From: Onchocerca volvulus
Taxonomy: Eukaryota > Nematoda > Chromadorea > Rhabditida > Onchocercidae
Length of the DNA stretch: 64,000 nucleotides
Direction of reading: 5' to 3'
NCBI GenBank assembly: GCA_000499405.2
Contig: HG738138.1
Coordinates: forward strand, 14,261,208 to 14,325,207
Under the pieces are notes generated by a model that saw nothing but the letters and a program-made list of their open reading frames with translations, was not told the DNA's origin and made no database searches. The position numbers and the translations under genes were made by a program. Below, in pieces: positions 13,292-34,299 of this stretch; the stretch's first letter is position 1; every line of letters begins with the position of its first letter.

Positions 13292-15157
13292 TATATAATA
13301 TCCTTCTCTTCAATGAATGACAACAGTACTTCTTACAATAATTACATCAACAATACTGGTGTGACGATAAGAACAGGTTTTCATATCATCATATTATTCG
13401 CCATTCTTCTCAACCATTTTTATTTATCACCTTGCTGTCTCGTGTTTTTGCTTAGAATGTGAAAATGTCCTATTACATTACTTTTTTTCGATACGTATAC
13501 AAGTCTGTTAATTATTGTGTGACAAAAACAAAAACACAAATTGAGTATATTTCGACACCTAGTTATATGTATATAATTACGTGAACATTCACGTATGAAG
13601 ATTTTTTTTTTCTTTTAGTACATATAGTTATTCGCCAGTCATTTCCAAGTCTCACAAAAACAATAAATTGAGTATAAAAAAGTATACAGAAATAACCAGT
13701 TGTATATAATACTCTTTGTTTATTAATAAATTGTCTTTCGGATTTTTTCTGACAAGGATTGTTTAAATATTTCTCAGACAAATGAATCATTTATCCGTAT
13801 CGCATCTTTGGTTTGGTACAAAAGCTGTGTTCTCTCATCTTCCGATCTGCTAATGGAGCCTATGTGTTTAGAATGTTGAAATTCATGTTAAAAATTGTCT
13901 AGAATGTTGCAGTTAGCTAGAACTTATGTGAATTGTTTGAAATATTGTAAAGATTGTCTATCTCTTATCCTTTGTTCTAATAACCAATGTTTTGCATAAT
14001 TTATATGTTGTAAGCTATCGCCAACTACCAAGATCAATTATCATGCACATAAACAGGAGCTTCTTGGATCAACATGAATCAACATCAGTTCAATTCCAAT
14101 TATATTTCAAGAACGGTTCAACAGTAGCAGGGACCGCAATTCAGCAATCCAAGAGTAAAGGCGACAGTTGATCAGAATCCGCAATTCAAGTAGATCGACA
14201 GTTGCGCAGAAGCGGAAGCAGCAGCAATAGCGGAGTGAAAGGAAAATGACAGTCATGAAAGTGACACCGTAGTAAGTATTCAAATGACTATTGAAATCTT
14301 TTATTACTTACTGCATGTTGCTCATTTCGTTTTTATTATTGTATTAGTACGATATTGTCTACAATATCTATAAAACTAATAAAGGCTAATGTCGATGTAA
14401 ATGAAGGCAGAGTATCAAGAAGATCCAATCCAATCCAAACTAAAAATCAAATTACCTTTCCCTAACAAAATTACCATTTTTATCATTAATTTATATTGTT
14501 GAACATTCTTTATCCTATGTATTATTTAAAAAGTTGATAATTAACTAATCATAATTGTATAAATTAGTGAAAATGAGATGCTACCGAATTTTTGAATCAT
14601 TTAAGTTAAAATTTTCATTCTTAAACTTGATAAAATTTTGATCTAATGAATTTAAATCAGAATTTTATCACTGGATGAATATGAGTATATTTTTAATAAT
14701 TAGATGGTAAAGATTTGAAATGATCTTTCAGAACTGAAATATTTAGAATATTGTATAAAGAAATTAATTAAATAGTTCGAAAAATTCTTTTGGAATTTAG
14801 CTTCACTGGATTATTTCGAAACTTTAGTATTGACAAGATTTAATTCTTGAATTAAGGCAAAATAAGCTGGAGATTATTTTCTGATTAGATTTTTTTTGTT
14901 CTTTTCACCGATCAAACAAAACGCTGAAATATAAGTGTATGAGGTACATAAGGTAGTGATTAGATTACTTTTTTTCTTAGCAATTGAACACGAAAGGTTG
15001 AAGTGCGGATGAACGTGATACGAACACATAATCGCTTACTTGCTATTATTGTAAAAAATTGTGATAAGATTTGAATGGAATCATTTTATTTAAAATATAA
15101 AGACTTTGACTTAAAAAAATTATATAATTAAAATTATATATTACAAACTGGAAATTT
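13292..15157. other. Upstream region of STAT, no confirmed gene
   Basis: The first 500 bp are AT-rich and would hold the STAT promoter. A block of clearly different, less AT-rich texture at about 13,800-14,430 is listed separately. From 14,440 to 15,157 only A/T-rich sequence is seen. Confidence 0.5.
13800..14430 (+). other. Atypical-composition block, possible LTR remnant
   Basis: This segment has higher GC and complexity than its surroundings but stop codons in every frame. It has recurring tagaatgttg words, a cattgcag-poor body, a purine-rich stretch of gcagaagcggaagcagcag type near 14,200, and an aataaag near 14,380. This texture could be a solo LTR or leader of a retroelement. I see no target-site duplication or second LTR, so the call is weak. 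Confidence 0.25.
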
Positions 15158-15250
15158 TCAAAAATCAGTGGGAGGTCTAAAAACGACAACATAATTTAAT
15201 TGTTCCGTAACATCGTCTGAGATTTGTAATAATCTTGATGTCGGCATATC

Positions 15251-16361
15251 TCAACGTGGACGTGGTGAATTAAGCATAATCAAATCATCGTTTGTCGATT
15301 CCTGTCTTATCAAATTATCCAACCTAAGAGTATAGTTTGTTCTGTAATAAACTAAAATTGATTAAAATAACCCGTGAAATATTAGGATTAAAACTCATAG
15401 ATAGGAAATTCATTTAAAACTTCTTCCATTCTTAATTTTAATCTAACTAGAATTATCTATTCTATTTTTTTTGCCATTCAGTCTATAACAAAACCAACAA
15501 TTTTTAACTTTCTTTCTTGGAAAAAGAACAAGAAAAATGAAATATAGTAGCTGCTTATTTTATTAAGCATATCATGTATTGTGAATATTAAATTTTTAAT
15601 CTCATTTTTGGAATTCGACTGATTGAAAATTCTTCTGAATTCCAATCCTTTTAAGAGTGAGAATGTGCGAATTGAAAACTCTTCTAAATATTCTCTAATT
15701 TTCTTTTTTTTTTTGGAATTAAAATATGCGAATTAATTAAAATTTTCACAATTATTTTGAATAGTTGGAAAACCGGAACACTGAATTACCACAGAACCAT
15801 TCAATTCACTTAAATTTTTTTAGATTCAACCAAGTGATGCGAATTAAGACATGAATCATCGGATTGAATCAAAAGAAAAATTAAAGAAAAAAGACGCAAA
15901 AATTTCACAATAAAAATAAATTTAAGGAAAAAAAATGTGGTGAAGAAACATAAATAATTTATTTTCAAAAAAAAAAACTTCTCTCAAAGCTTCTTAGTAT
16001 TTAAAAAATTTTTGATCAAAAGAAAAAAGAACGAAAATAAAAAATATTTTTAAAAAATCTTAATTTTCATGAATAAACATGACTTGGGCGTTTAATATTT
16101 TGGAATTGAGAAAAAATAAATTGTCAAAAAATTTTCATTTGAAAAGTAAATAAAATTTCAAAGAATAATACAAAAAAAAATTATCATTCGAACGGTGTTG
16201 CCGCAATTTCCACTTACCGTAAATGTTCACCTGTATTCGTATCTTGTTTATGTCCTGCAAAAAAAATTTATCCAGAGCTTTATCCGGATATAATTCTGAG
16301 AAACTTATCCAGGTTTGATGTCTGCTCTCTGGCAAGCTTGCCCCAGATTTTCTACTTGCCT
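15251..16361 (-). CDS. Possible 3' exons of an unidentified gene
   Basis: Three exon-like blocks fit together by phase: 16305-16361 (ASRKSGASLPESRHQTWI), 16218-16254 (HKQDTNTGEHL) and 15251-15341 (NYTLRLDNLIRQESTNDD, ending NSPRPR and TGA). Each has an AG acceptor, the first two have GT donors, and the introns are about 50 and 876 bp. The peptide is hydrophilic and not low-complexity, unlike chance frames nearby. I do not recognise the family and find no clear upstream exons, so this may be the tail of a gene whose 5' part decayed or was disrupted by the Helitron upstream. The frame stays open for 30 further codons after the TGA (to 15158). Confidence 0.35.
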
Positions 16362-16654
16362 CTAATAAAATGTAATTTTAAGCTTTAATTGTTTACGATT
16401 ACTGAAAACAGACCTGGGAAAGACGAATTTTTTCTGCATTTTATTTCATTTTATTAAGTTTTCTGATATTATCTACGAAAAAAGTATTACAAAAAGGGAT
16501 AAAAAGCTTGTTTATTTAGCTATCCTTCATATTCGTAATTCTTATATGTCAAAAATTATCAAATCATCAATATTCAAAAATTAAAGTTGATAAAAAGAGA
16601 AAATTTAAATTATAAATAAGCACAATATTTCAGACAAAACAGCAACAATATTAG

Positions 16655-17345
16655 ATACTGCACCGTCTTTAATCCATTGTGCTACAACAATTGATTTTTA
16701 ACAATTAACAAGCCATTCAAAATTTTCAGCAATTTGCATAATTAAAATTTGTGGATATCAATGATTTATACACGTAACAAACGATCCACTACATCAGTAC
16801 GCCATTGTTAGAAATATACCAACATCCACCGCATCATTTTCTTTCATAAAAAGAAATGAAATGTTTCAAGAATATTGTATCTATATATACATAAGTATAA
16901 TTTTAAGTGTAACTTAACTTATGTGCATGTATATCTCAAGTGACTTACGTGTACGTGTAACTTTTTCGAATTATTTCTTTTTTTATAAAATATAATTTGT
17001 AATTTATATATATACATGTGTATAAATGAAAGATTATTTTTGAAATTAAAGAAAATTTTTTTCAATGTAAAAAAAGGCATTCATTATAAATTAGCTATAT
17101 TTATTCAGTTTAACATGGGCTTTCTTATATGAAAAATACCCCAATCACTTTTTCCGAGAGAAGTCCACCAATGATAGGAAAATAATTAACTTCACTTGAC
17201 AATTAAAATAATTAGGTGCATTTTTTGGAAATATTTAATTTTTTATAAAATACAATTTTTTTTACCATCTTTAATCCATTCTGCAGGTGCAATTAACTTT
17301 TGACAATTAATTAACCATCCAGGGTTTTCATTAATTGTTTCATAA
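16655..17345 (-). other. Two related exon-like fragments
   Basis: Minus-strand segments at 17265-17345 (GWLINCQKL, then APAEWIKDG) and 16655-16740 (EWLVNC, stop, KSI, then VAQWIKDG) are paralogous at both DNA and protein level. The upstream copy ends at a good donor (GATG|GTAAAA). The downstream copy carries an in-frame TAA where the other has CAA. Between and around them the sequence is AT-rich with no exon seen. This looks like an ancient tandem exon duplication with one copy dead. The family is not recognised. Confidence 0.35.
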
Positions 17346-17461
17346 AATTAATGTCAGATTTCTATTAGGTTTGAATTTGTCACCAGTAATGCCTGATTAT
17401 TAAGCATTATCGGAAATAAATTCAAACCTAATATAAATCTGATATATTTATATTATGAAAC
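17337..17461. repeat. Fold-back element with ~44-bp arms
   Basis: The left arm 17337-17379 (gtttcataaaattaatgtca...) matches the reverse complement of the right arm 17416-17461 with few mismatches, around a ~35-bp loop. It resembles a small MITE. It overlaps the outer end of the exon-like fragment at 17265-17345. Confidence 0.75.
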
Positions 17462-17697
17462 ATATTCATTCAAGAATATCTGCTTAATCTTATATATTTG
17501 GACTAGAACTATTTTCCAGAAAAAGCAAGAAAATGAAAAGAAAAACTCTTCAGGACAATAAATTAACTTTTTACTGGATTGTTTCAATAAATTTAAAAAT
17601 ATTTATTTTTGTTTTTCCTCCTTTTTTATAAGAGAAATTTTTTTAAATTTAATTATTGGAACAATTTTAAAATTACAACACATATATTTCATTAAAT

Positions 17698-20560
17698 ACT
17701 AGATGGACCCGGCCACGCGGAGAATGGCCGATCCAGCTAATCTATAAAAATAAAAGTGTAAACATTTGTCCAAGATCTGAAATCTCCGAAAGTTCTTAAA
17801 CATGTGCCTTATTTATATCAGTTCAAAATCTTAGATGTCGGAAAGTTCTTACCTATTGTATTGAAAATTTGACACAACGTTGCATTCGAATTCGCGCATG
17901 CTTTCATTTACTTTTTATATACATGCAGTGCTGTAGCTCGATTTGGTTAAATGGAAAAAAGGAAAAGGGAAAGCGCACATTCCTAGTGTTGGAGAAAAAA
18001 TCTGATAATTTGTAATTTGGTTTATAGTCTGGTTAGATTAGAGATTGATTCTTGATATTGGGATTCGGCTAGGTCAGCAATAGGTTGAGGAGGTTTTTTG
18101 TGTCTTGTGTGAAAGAGATGAATGCTGTTGGGAAAGGTTTTATTGATTGATGAAATGTTATTCTTCGTAACAAATAATTATCAGAGAACATCCAGGCAAA
18201 TTGATCACTGGGTCATTCTTTCCTTTGTCGCTGATAGAGAAGAAAACTATTCAAGTGAATTGTCGAACTGTTGCTACTGTTGTGTCGCTTTGAACTGTCA
18301 AACTGGAATTCTTGAAACTCCGAACTGTTACTGTTGCTGTGTCGATCTTTCATTTATCTGTGAATTGGAGCGTTTTTTGGTGGTAAATATGTTTGTCGTC
18401 CCTTTCAAACTATGTCGCACCACTTGACCTCTAGTATTTCGTAATCGGCGACAAACACGACTCCGTGTTCAGCAATCACGCGGTTATAATCGCCTTGCAT
18501 TCTGGTACAACCCAATTGTTGATTATAATTTGAGCCCACATGTTCTCATCGGCACTATGATTGAAGTATGTTCTTATTGCAAGGCTCTGAAACGTAATGG
18601 AGAAAGAAAAGGAATGTATTGCGCCGCTGGAAAAATTGAATTACCTTAACTTGAAGAACCGCTAGAGCCATTAAAAACGTTGCTTCCGGATATATCGCCA
18701 AATCAAAGCGTTTCCTATCTAAAATCAAGAAATACAACTCGTGCGTCCAAATGACGTGTTCGGCGCAGAAATCATAATAACACAATTTCAAAGTGAAAGG
18801 ACAAATTAATCATAAAGCCGGCTCCCTGCTTCCGTTGCCAGATGGTCAATATAAATTCCTACAAATGTATTTCATGGGTGATAGCAATGCAAGCTGCGGA
18901 ATTTATACCGACATAGAAAGATTTGCCGTTTTTCAACTGCAACAGCTTCTTCACGAAAAAAAAAATTTAATAGGTTTGTTCAAAACAGCAATTGATATGA
19001 TGCCATCTGATACAAACAAAATTGTTATTCATGCTGACAAAACATCTGCTGGAGAACACATGCGAAGATTCAATCTCCAACTATAGACGAAGTGGCACTT
19101 GTTATAGTCGAAGATCAATTCCAACCTACAGATATTATTCTTCAGTGGAGAAACAACCCCAACTGACAAAAACTGCAGAAACTCATCGATGTTATGATGC
19201 TTTGCAATATCCAATCATTTTTTGGGATGGTGCCGACGGATGTCACTTCAACATTAAGATGATAAATCTAATCAGTGGCAAAAAAAAAAAAAAAAAAACA
19301 AATAAAAAAATGCAGCGCAGTGAACTATTATTCATACCGATTAATGATTCGAGAGAATGAAGACAATTACATTTTGAAATGCCGTCAGTTGTTTCATCAA
19401 TATATCATATATATATATGCAAAAATCGAAATAGAAAGTTTGATATTCATCCGTTTGAATCAGACCAACCTTCGCTCTGAAGAATCCATTCATTTGCGAG
19501 ATGCAGTTGTAAATAACGGTAATACAACTAACGTTAGAAAACTAACGATTTTGCTATCTTCATATACAGACAATCCACGTCATATGCATGAGTATGCTCA
19601 AGATGCAATTGCGTGTATTCGTCACTTTAGACGTAGAGACCTATTGCGTTCACATTAAATGGAGTTTGGATGTTATACAAAATCTTTTACTTCCTAGGCA
19701 ATTGCCGATGGATAAGCATGACATCACAGCATGTATTTTCAGACAAAAGCTAAAATCGTTGATGGATTTCACGGTAAAACGTGATTTGGGTCTGTGTGCT
19801 GCTGGATATACTCAATGAAATGGCAAAAGGAAGGATTGCCATACGCATATATACTAATCTGGTTTTAAGACAAAATCATTTCAAACGAAATCGAGAAATA
19901 CCACGAAAAATATGATACATGGACCTTTCGGTATACTGAATCCAAATTCACCATTATCCGCTATGCATGGATAGGCGGAAAATGCTGTAAGCGATATTCT
20001 CAAGCATTAATATCCAACACAGTTATAGGAAAAGATGGATATCCTTTATAAAGAAGAAGATCAACAGAAGATGGAGGTAAATTAGCAACCATACAAATGG
20101 GAATGGTGACATCGAAGTAGATAACTGGTGAGTTGTTCCATATCCGCCTTTGCTATTAAAAGCATACAAAGCGCACATAAACGTGGGAGCCTATTTAAAT
20201 GCAACGTTGTGTCAAAATTTAATGGATAAAAACTTGAAACGCTATGTCAAAATGAGCAAAGAAATTTACGACAAAGAGGCAATCCAAGACACGACCTAAT
20301 ATTAGAAGTCAGAAAGGTTATCCATACTTTGTTTGAACGAAAGATTTCATTGTACACTATCATAACCTCGACCTTTCTGCGACGCAATTACATTCCTCAC
20401 AACTCAAAAAATAAGCGAACTATATTCCTCAAAAAGCAAAAAGAAACGAAAAAGCTTAAATTACGTGTCTTATCTATCTAAAAACACGCGCCTACTTAAT
20501 GCAACGTTGTTTCAAAATCTGAAAGCAATCGGCGAGAACCTACATGTTCTGTAAAGACCA
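17698..20560 (+). mobile_element. Decayed Helitron, Rep-containing part
   Basis: The left side begins near ctagatggacccggccacgc, the kind of 5' end seen in Helitrons, and is followed by non-coding leader. From 18,428 to about 20,300 the plus strand encodes fragments of the Helitron replication initiator. The element carries a ~100-bp module at 17,855-17,930 (+) that reappears inverted at 20,190-20,225 and 20,476-20,530. Exact termini are not certain; no CTRR-plus-hairpin 3' end was identified. Multiple frameshifts and stops mean it is not autonomous. GC is visibly higher than in flanking DNA, consistent with a recent insertion. Confidence 0.8.
18428..20320 (+). pseudogene. Helitron Rep (Helitron-like N) protein, broken
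   Basis: Pieces in different frames, in family order: 18428-18649 with a Cys-rich start (VCSYCKALKRNGERKG then YCAAGKIELP); 18,650-18,780 (EPLEPLKTLLPD); 18,793-19,081 (AGSLLPLPDGQYKFLQMYFM; MPSDTNKIVIHADK); 19,080-19,260 (HRCYDALQYPIIFWDGADG); 19,320-19,657 (NEDNYILKCRQLFHQY; DNPRHMHEYAQDA); then 19,650-20,150, including MIHGPFGILNPNSPLSAMHG. These match the N-terminal and rolling-circle Rep regions of Helitron transposases. At least five frame changes and several stops separate them; a poly-A tract at 19,279-19,300 marks one break. No helicase part is present at this locus, and the reading ends in an inverted terminal-module copy at 20,190. Confidence 0.85.
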
Positions 20561-21871
20561 AAATGGTAATCGGCTGTGCGTTTATGTTTATTTGGATTTC
20601 TTATTTGAAAGAGAAAGAGAAGAGCTATATAGAAAGATTTTATTACTGACTTACTTACTAAGTTTTTTTTCCCCGCTGGGGATGCTTTTAAGGAGCATTT
20701 ACATTTTTATTTATAGAGATAACTACAACTTTTTTAATTATTTTATTACTCATATGAAAATTTCAAATTTCATTCTTTTACTAATATTAAAATGTAAGAC
20801 ACAATAAAATTTTCCATAAATATTTGTTTAATGAAATAAGATAAATAATAAAATAAATTTATGAATAAAAAAAATAATTACTAAAAGAATAGAAATATTT
20901 GTTCTTATCATTTAGTAAATTATAGAAAGTATCATTTAGTAAATTATAAGAAAAATTTTTCACGTCTTCATATTATGAAAACAAAAATTATGATGTGAAT
21001 CTGAGATAGCGTTTTCACATGTAACCAAATTATCGATAATTAAAATAATTTAATTTCTTATTCATTAATTTTACCAATAATTCATCATTGTTCATAACAC
21101 GCTCAAATAAATAATATAAATCTATAATTTTATATTTTGCATTCTCTATATTAATTATTGGAATAAAATAATAATAAATTAAAATAAATGTTAAAAATTC
21201 GTAACTGAATCATCAAATGATCACACTGCCTTCTTTGTTTATTCAACGATGGCCGTAAAATGAATCGATACTCTATTAAGGACAATTAATTACAATTAAT
21301 TTTACAATATTCGATGCGAATAGCTGTCCTTACAGGTATTAATCATTTCTTTTTTATGTTTTTAATCATTTCCTTTTTTCTCTTTTTTAGAAATTATTTA
21401 GTCAGATCTTTGAAATATAAAAATGATTAATCATTCTTGAATGAATTATGAAATCGATCGATCGATCGATCTATGGATCACCTGTCGATGCATTTTTACC
21501 GAACAAATTAACTTCAAATAGATAGACTGAAAAGGTAAGATAGATAAAAAAGTAGGAAAGGTATAATATTTTACCAACAGATTTAATCTATAATACTTGC
21601 AGGGAATTAAATACTCTTTTTCACGTGTCATTTTAGATGAAATGTCCTAAAAATAAAAAATAGTAATAGAAATAAAAGGTAATTGTTAATTTTTATTTCG
21701 AATTAATTTAAGTTATAAATTTTGTTTATTTAAATAAAAAAAATATCGATCTATGTCAATATTTTAGAGGTGTCAGCAAATATCTAAAAGGAATTATTTA
21801 TGCAGAATGTGGAGAGAATAATCTGTACTGGTTTACTTATTTATTTATTTATTCAATTCAAATTGATTTTT
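20561..21871. other. AT-rich intergenic between Helitron and moc-2
   Basis: No exon-like sequence on either strand. There is a short gatcgatcgatcgat run at 21,453-21,470. The region would contain the moc-2 promoter; no recognisable core element was identified. Confidence 0.5.
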
Positions 21872-22767
21872 ATGACAATTTCGTCAATTGCAGTAAGCGA
21901 TTCCTCTTCAAAAGGAAAAAGGGAGGATATCAGTGGTCCAATACTGCGGCAATTGATATTCGATTCGAAAATGTTCGTTTAAATTAGTTGTGTAATAAAT
22001 ATGAACATAATTGCAAATTGAAATTTTCTCATTTCTGCCGTTTTCTTTTAGGAGATAGCAATTATTAATTTTTGATCATTATTGGTACTTACTTTGCATT
22101 TAAGTTTTGCGAATATAAACTCGATTTGTCAAATTTTAATCTGATTTGTAATTTTGAACGGTCTTGAAGTTCATTTATTTTTGCAGCATATCCGATTCGG
22201 ATGTAGAAAATTTCCTGATACCGGATGAGAAACAAGAAATTATGGATATGTTAATTAATTTGTGTAAAACCTTCGGTATGTTTCATTTCTTTCAAGGATT
22301 TTTACGTAATGATCAGTACATGGTAATAACAAAAATAACAGTTCTATAATGAAATTTTTAAAAAAGTCTTCGAGATAATAATACTTTGATGTTTCCTTAT
22401 CAATCACCATATTAAAATATAAATATATGATATATATTACTTATACTAGTAGACTGGTCCTATCATATTATGATGGGAAAATAATCAATCTACTCGTGCA
22501 AGTGATAGATAACTCTTATGATTTATATTCTATTTTATAAGAAAACTTCATTCCAATTTGTAACTCAAAATTTATGCTTCAGATGTAATTATATCTACCG
22601 GTGGAACGGGTTTTGCTTCGCGTGATGTTACTCCTGAAGTTAGTTCTACTTATTAATTCCCATCCCTAATATGTTTATTATTGATAACAATTGAAATTGT
22701 AACTTTTAAAATTTGATGTAGTAAATTTCAGAAGTTGGACTAAAAGTTACCAAGAAATTCTTTCTTC

Positions 22768-22798
<31 letters not shown>

Positions 22799-23317
22799 TT
22801 ATGAAGTTGCTGTCAAAAGAAAAAAAAAAAAGGGAATTATTGTCAATCGAACTGAAACATGAACTTTGTTTTAGGCAACACAAAATGTTATTGAAAAAAG
22901 ATGTGGTGGATTGGAAACAGCACTTCATATGCATTCATTGCAGTTTACACCATTTGCTGCATTATCACGGTTATGTGCGGGTATCCGTGGTTCTACACTG
23001 ATTGTTAATCTACCCGGAAATCCTAAAGCTGTTAAGGTAAGCCTATTCTGGCCAAGTAATACTTTTTGCGCTTCTCGCTTATAATGATAAGATATTAAAA
23101 AAAAAAAGTTAAAAGGTTAAATCTTGATCCAAAGACTAAAGTAATCAATTAAAGAGGCACCGGACTTAAAATTTCAATCATTTTCAATCAGAAATAAACA
23201 TAAGTGACATTACAGGAATGCTTTGAAGTGTTAGAGAAGATATTACCCCATGCAGTGCAGCTTCTGAATATCGGAGATGTACACGACATAGCAAATCATC
23301 ACTTAATAACTCACTAA
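21872..23317 (+). CDS. moc-2: MogA/gephyrin G-domain molybdopterin protein
   Basis: Five exons: 21872-21972, 22187-22275, 22583-22638, 22875-23036, 23216-23317. They total 510 nt, 169 aa, with matching phases. Motifs in order: SIAVSDSSSKGKREDISGP (domain start, normally VSDxxxxG.xEDxSGP); IPDEKQEIMDMLINLC; STGGTGFASRDVTPE (the TGGTG molybdopterin-binding loop and DVTPE, essentially canonical); SLQFTPFAALSRLCAGIRG; IVNLPGNPKAVK; ECFEVLEKILPHAV at the C-terminus. MogA-type proteins adenylylate molybdopterin before molybdenum insertion. The length equals a single G domain, so MoeA (E domain) activity must be on another gene, as in C. elegans moc-1/moc-2. An in-frame ATG upstream at 21,800 exists, but 21,872 begins directly at the domain. 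Confidence 0.93.
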
Positions 23318-24073
23318 AAGTCTTGAATTTCGATATTACTAATTCTTTTCCCCAAAACTGTGAAGAGAATATATTTATTCTGATGGATATTAACAAATCT
23401 GATCAGCCTTAGAAGGGCGAAAAGATTTGGCGAACAGTCAAACTCAGAATTCCTGAGGAATCTCGGAAGAGACTAATTTCATATCCATTTCTATCTCTAA
23501 ATTATGCGAATAGATAGGCAGCAATTCCTCAAATATTTATTTCTGGGAATGACATTCAAAAGATTATATGCACTTGCCAAAGTTATTGCTAATTCAGTGA
23601 ATGTGAGCTTTAAATGTGTCAACTGTAATTGATTCGATAAGTTTTCTCTACTTAGTATAACATTACGCAGACAATGATTAATGTGCTGCTGACATAAAAC
23701 AGGAAATCACGCTAGATGAAAAAAGAGCGATATGTGAAGTATTTGTTGAAATAAAAAGTCTTTTCATTTATAAGCATCAAAACGAACGCATATTATGTAA
23801 CTGCTTCAGTGAAATTTCCACAAAAGATGAATGGTTTAATACAAAAGAAAAAACCAGCGTAATATTTCTCTTTAATTATTCTTGATCCGAATATTCTTTC
23901 AAAAGATGCATTCCCTGAAAATAAACGAATTTACGGGAGTTGGAAATGTGCCAAATGCCAAATGAATAAATATGAATAAATGAATAAATAAATAAAATAT
24001 TAACCAGGAAGAAGAGAGATTAAATCCCCAGTGATATCCCTAATAGAAACGAAAGAAAAATATTGGATCTTTA
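23318..24073. other. Intergenic between convergent moc-2 and npp-9
   Basis: This holds the 3' flanks of both genes. It is less AT-rich than average but has no supported exon. Short aaataaat runs at 23,960-24,000 could serve 3'-end formation. Confidence 0.5.
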
Positions 24074-32660
<8,587 letters not shown>

Positions 32661-33189
32661 ATTTGCACAACGTTACGCACAACTTTCTGCTTAAAATTTA
32701 ATGAAAATTTGATGGAATTTTCAAAAAGAAAAGTTCAAAAAAATTGAGAGTAATGTTTTATCCTTAATCTACCGAGTCAATAACTTTTGCTAGGCATATA
32801 AACTTCAGAGTTGGAATTTGGAAAAGAAATTACCAGAAATAAGAGGTCTTTATATTCAATCCTTTTTTCAATATCTCTCAAATCCCTACTTTTTCGATGT
32901 CTCTTAATCCTCTTCCGGCAGACCTCATACCCTTCCTCCCGTAAACCTTACAATTCTAGAAAAACCCGGAAACGAGTATACCCCCAACAGCAAGCATCAA
33001 CAATGACTAAAGTTGTCCGAGATTTCTAATTGCATCTACTCCTGGAAGATAAATGATGGCCCGTTATTTTTAACATATCTCAAGGAATGAGTCACTTCGC
33101 ATTATGATATTTAGCCATCGCAAATCTTGGCTCATTATTGGAAAAGTTTTTTTAGCCAACATGGAAATGAAATTAATTGATTCAGATAT
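32661..33189. other. Upstream region of npp-9
   Basis: 530 bp between the npp-9 ATG and the Helitron-derived inverted duplication. Purine/pyrimidine mixed sequence without exon-like frames; presumably promoter and 5' UTR. The transposon sits close enough to mark the outer limit of the native promoter. Confidence 0.5.
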
Positions 33190-33535
33190 TATTTTTATAA
33201 ATAAAGATGTAAATGTTCGTTGTTCATTTTGACACAACGTTTCAAGTTATTCACCGGTTGATTTGAAATTTTGAAACAACGTTGCATTCGAATTGGCGCG
33301 TGTTTTTATGTAGATATACCTTTTTCTTACCTATATGACAGGTAAAAGAAAGTGAGCGGACTGGATCTACTGAATATCCCAACTTTCTGCAATAAGGCAT
33401 GAGATAAACCAATCATAAGACCACATGTTGGAGCTGAAGCTCCGAAGGATTTAAAAGATGAGGACTTCGGAGCTTCAATCGTTTTTAGTCACAACAGTTC
33501 GGCGGCAGTAGGAGTTCAAGTTCAAGTTCAGTCAC

Positions 33536-34060
33536 ATGTCAATTTCTTTATGGCGACACGTAAAGACATTAAAATTAACTACAAATATGCGTATCCAGCT
33601 GCAAAACAATCAATCAACTGCGATTTTCTCACATCAATTGGAAATTGGGAACGGAAAGATGCCGGTCGATTTGACTTCAAGACGAATTTCATTACCTCAT
33701 AACTTCTACAATTTATTGGCGTCAAAAGAACAACTGGTTAAAAAAGCATTTTCCAATATTCAAACCAATTATAAGAATCACGATTGGATGAATGAACGAG
33801 CTACTCTTGTGGCCAAGAACAAAGACGTCCACGAACTTAACAATATTATTCAGTCTAGCATTCAAAGCGAGTTGTCACATTTGCATTTACTCGATCTACC
33901 AGGGGTGCCACCGCACGTACTGCAATTGAAAATCGGCGTGCCAATCATGTTGCGAAATATCAACCAGCCAAAACTTTGTAGTGGTACGCGGCCTGCAGTA
34001 TAAAATTAATGATCAATGTCGTAGAAGCAACAATCTTGACAGGCTACTGCTGTGTCGCTT
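33536..34060 (+). pseudogene. Helitron PIF1-like helicase fragment (left arm)
   Basis: An open frame of 155 codons (33536-34003) encodes SLWRHVKTLKLTTNMR, VDLTSRRISLPHNF, ERATLVAKNKDVHELNNIIQ and LPGVPPHVLQLKIGVPIMLR, characteristic of the C-terminal helicase half of Helitron transposases. There is a frame break after GTRPAV, then VVEATILTG, where the sequence jumps into an unrelated leader-like segment. Walker A/B regions are absent, and compared with family members a stretch before LDLPG is deleted. Non-functional. Confidence 0.85.
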
Positions 34061-34299
34061 TGAACTCCGAACTGTTGCTATTGCTGTGTCGCTGTAAGAA
34101 CTCCGAACTTAAAATTGAACTGCTGCCCCAAATTCTGTCCTCCTCGCGGGCTCCTACCCTTTATCTGATCTCCATAGTGTCACCTCTGGATTTGTTGGCC
34201 TCACTTTGTTTATCTGTGAATTGGAGCGTTTTGGCAGCAAACATGTTTATTCTTTTGGTAAACACGTTTACGTTCCTTTGAAACTATGTCGCCCGTTTA

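Noticed and set aside
18555..18791. 78-codon minus-strand open frame
   Set aside because: It is the antisense of the Helitron Rep fragments on the plus strand, which match the family in order.
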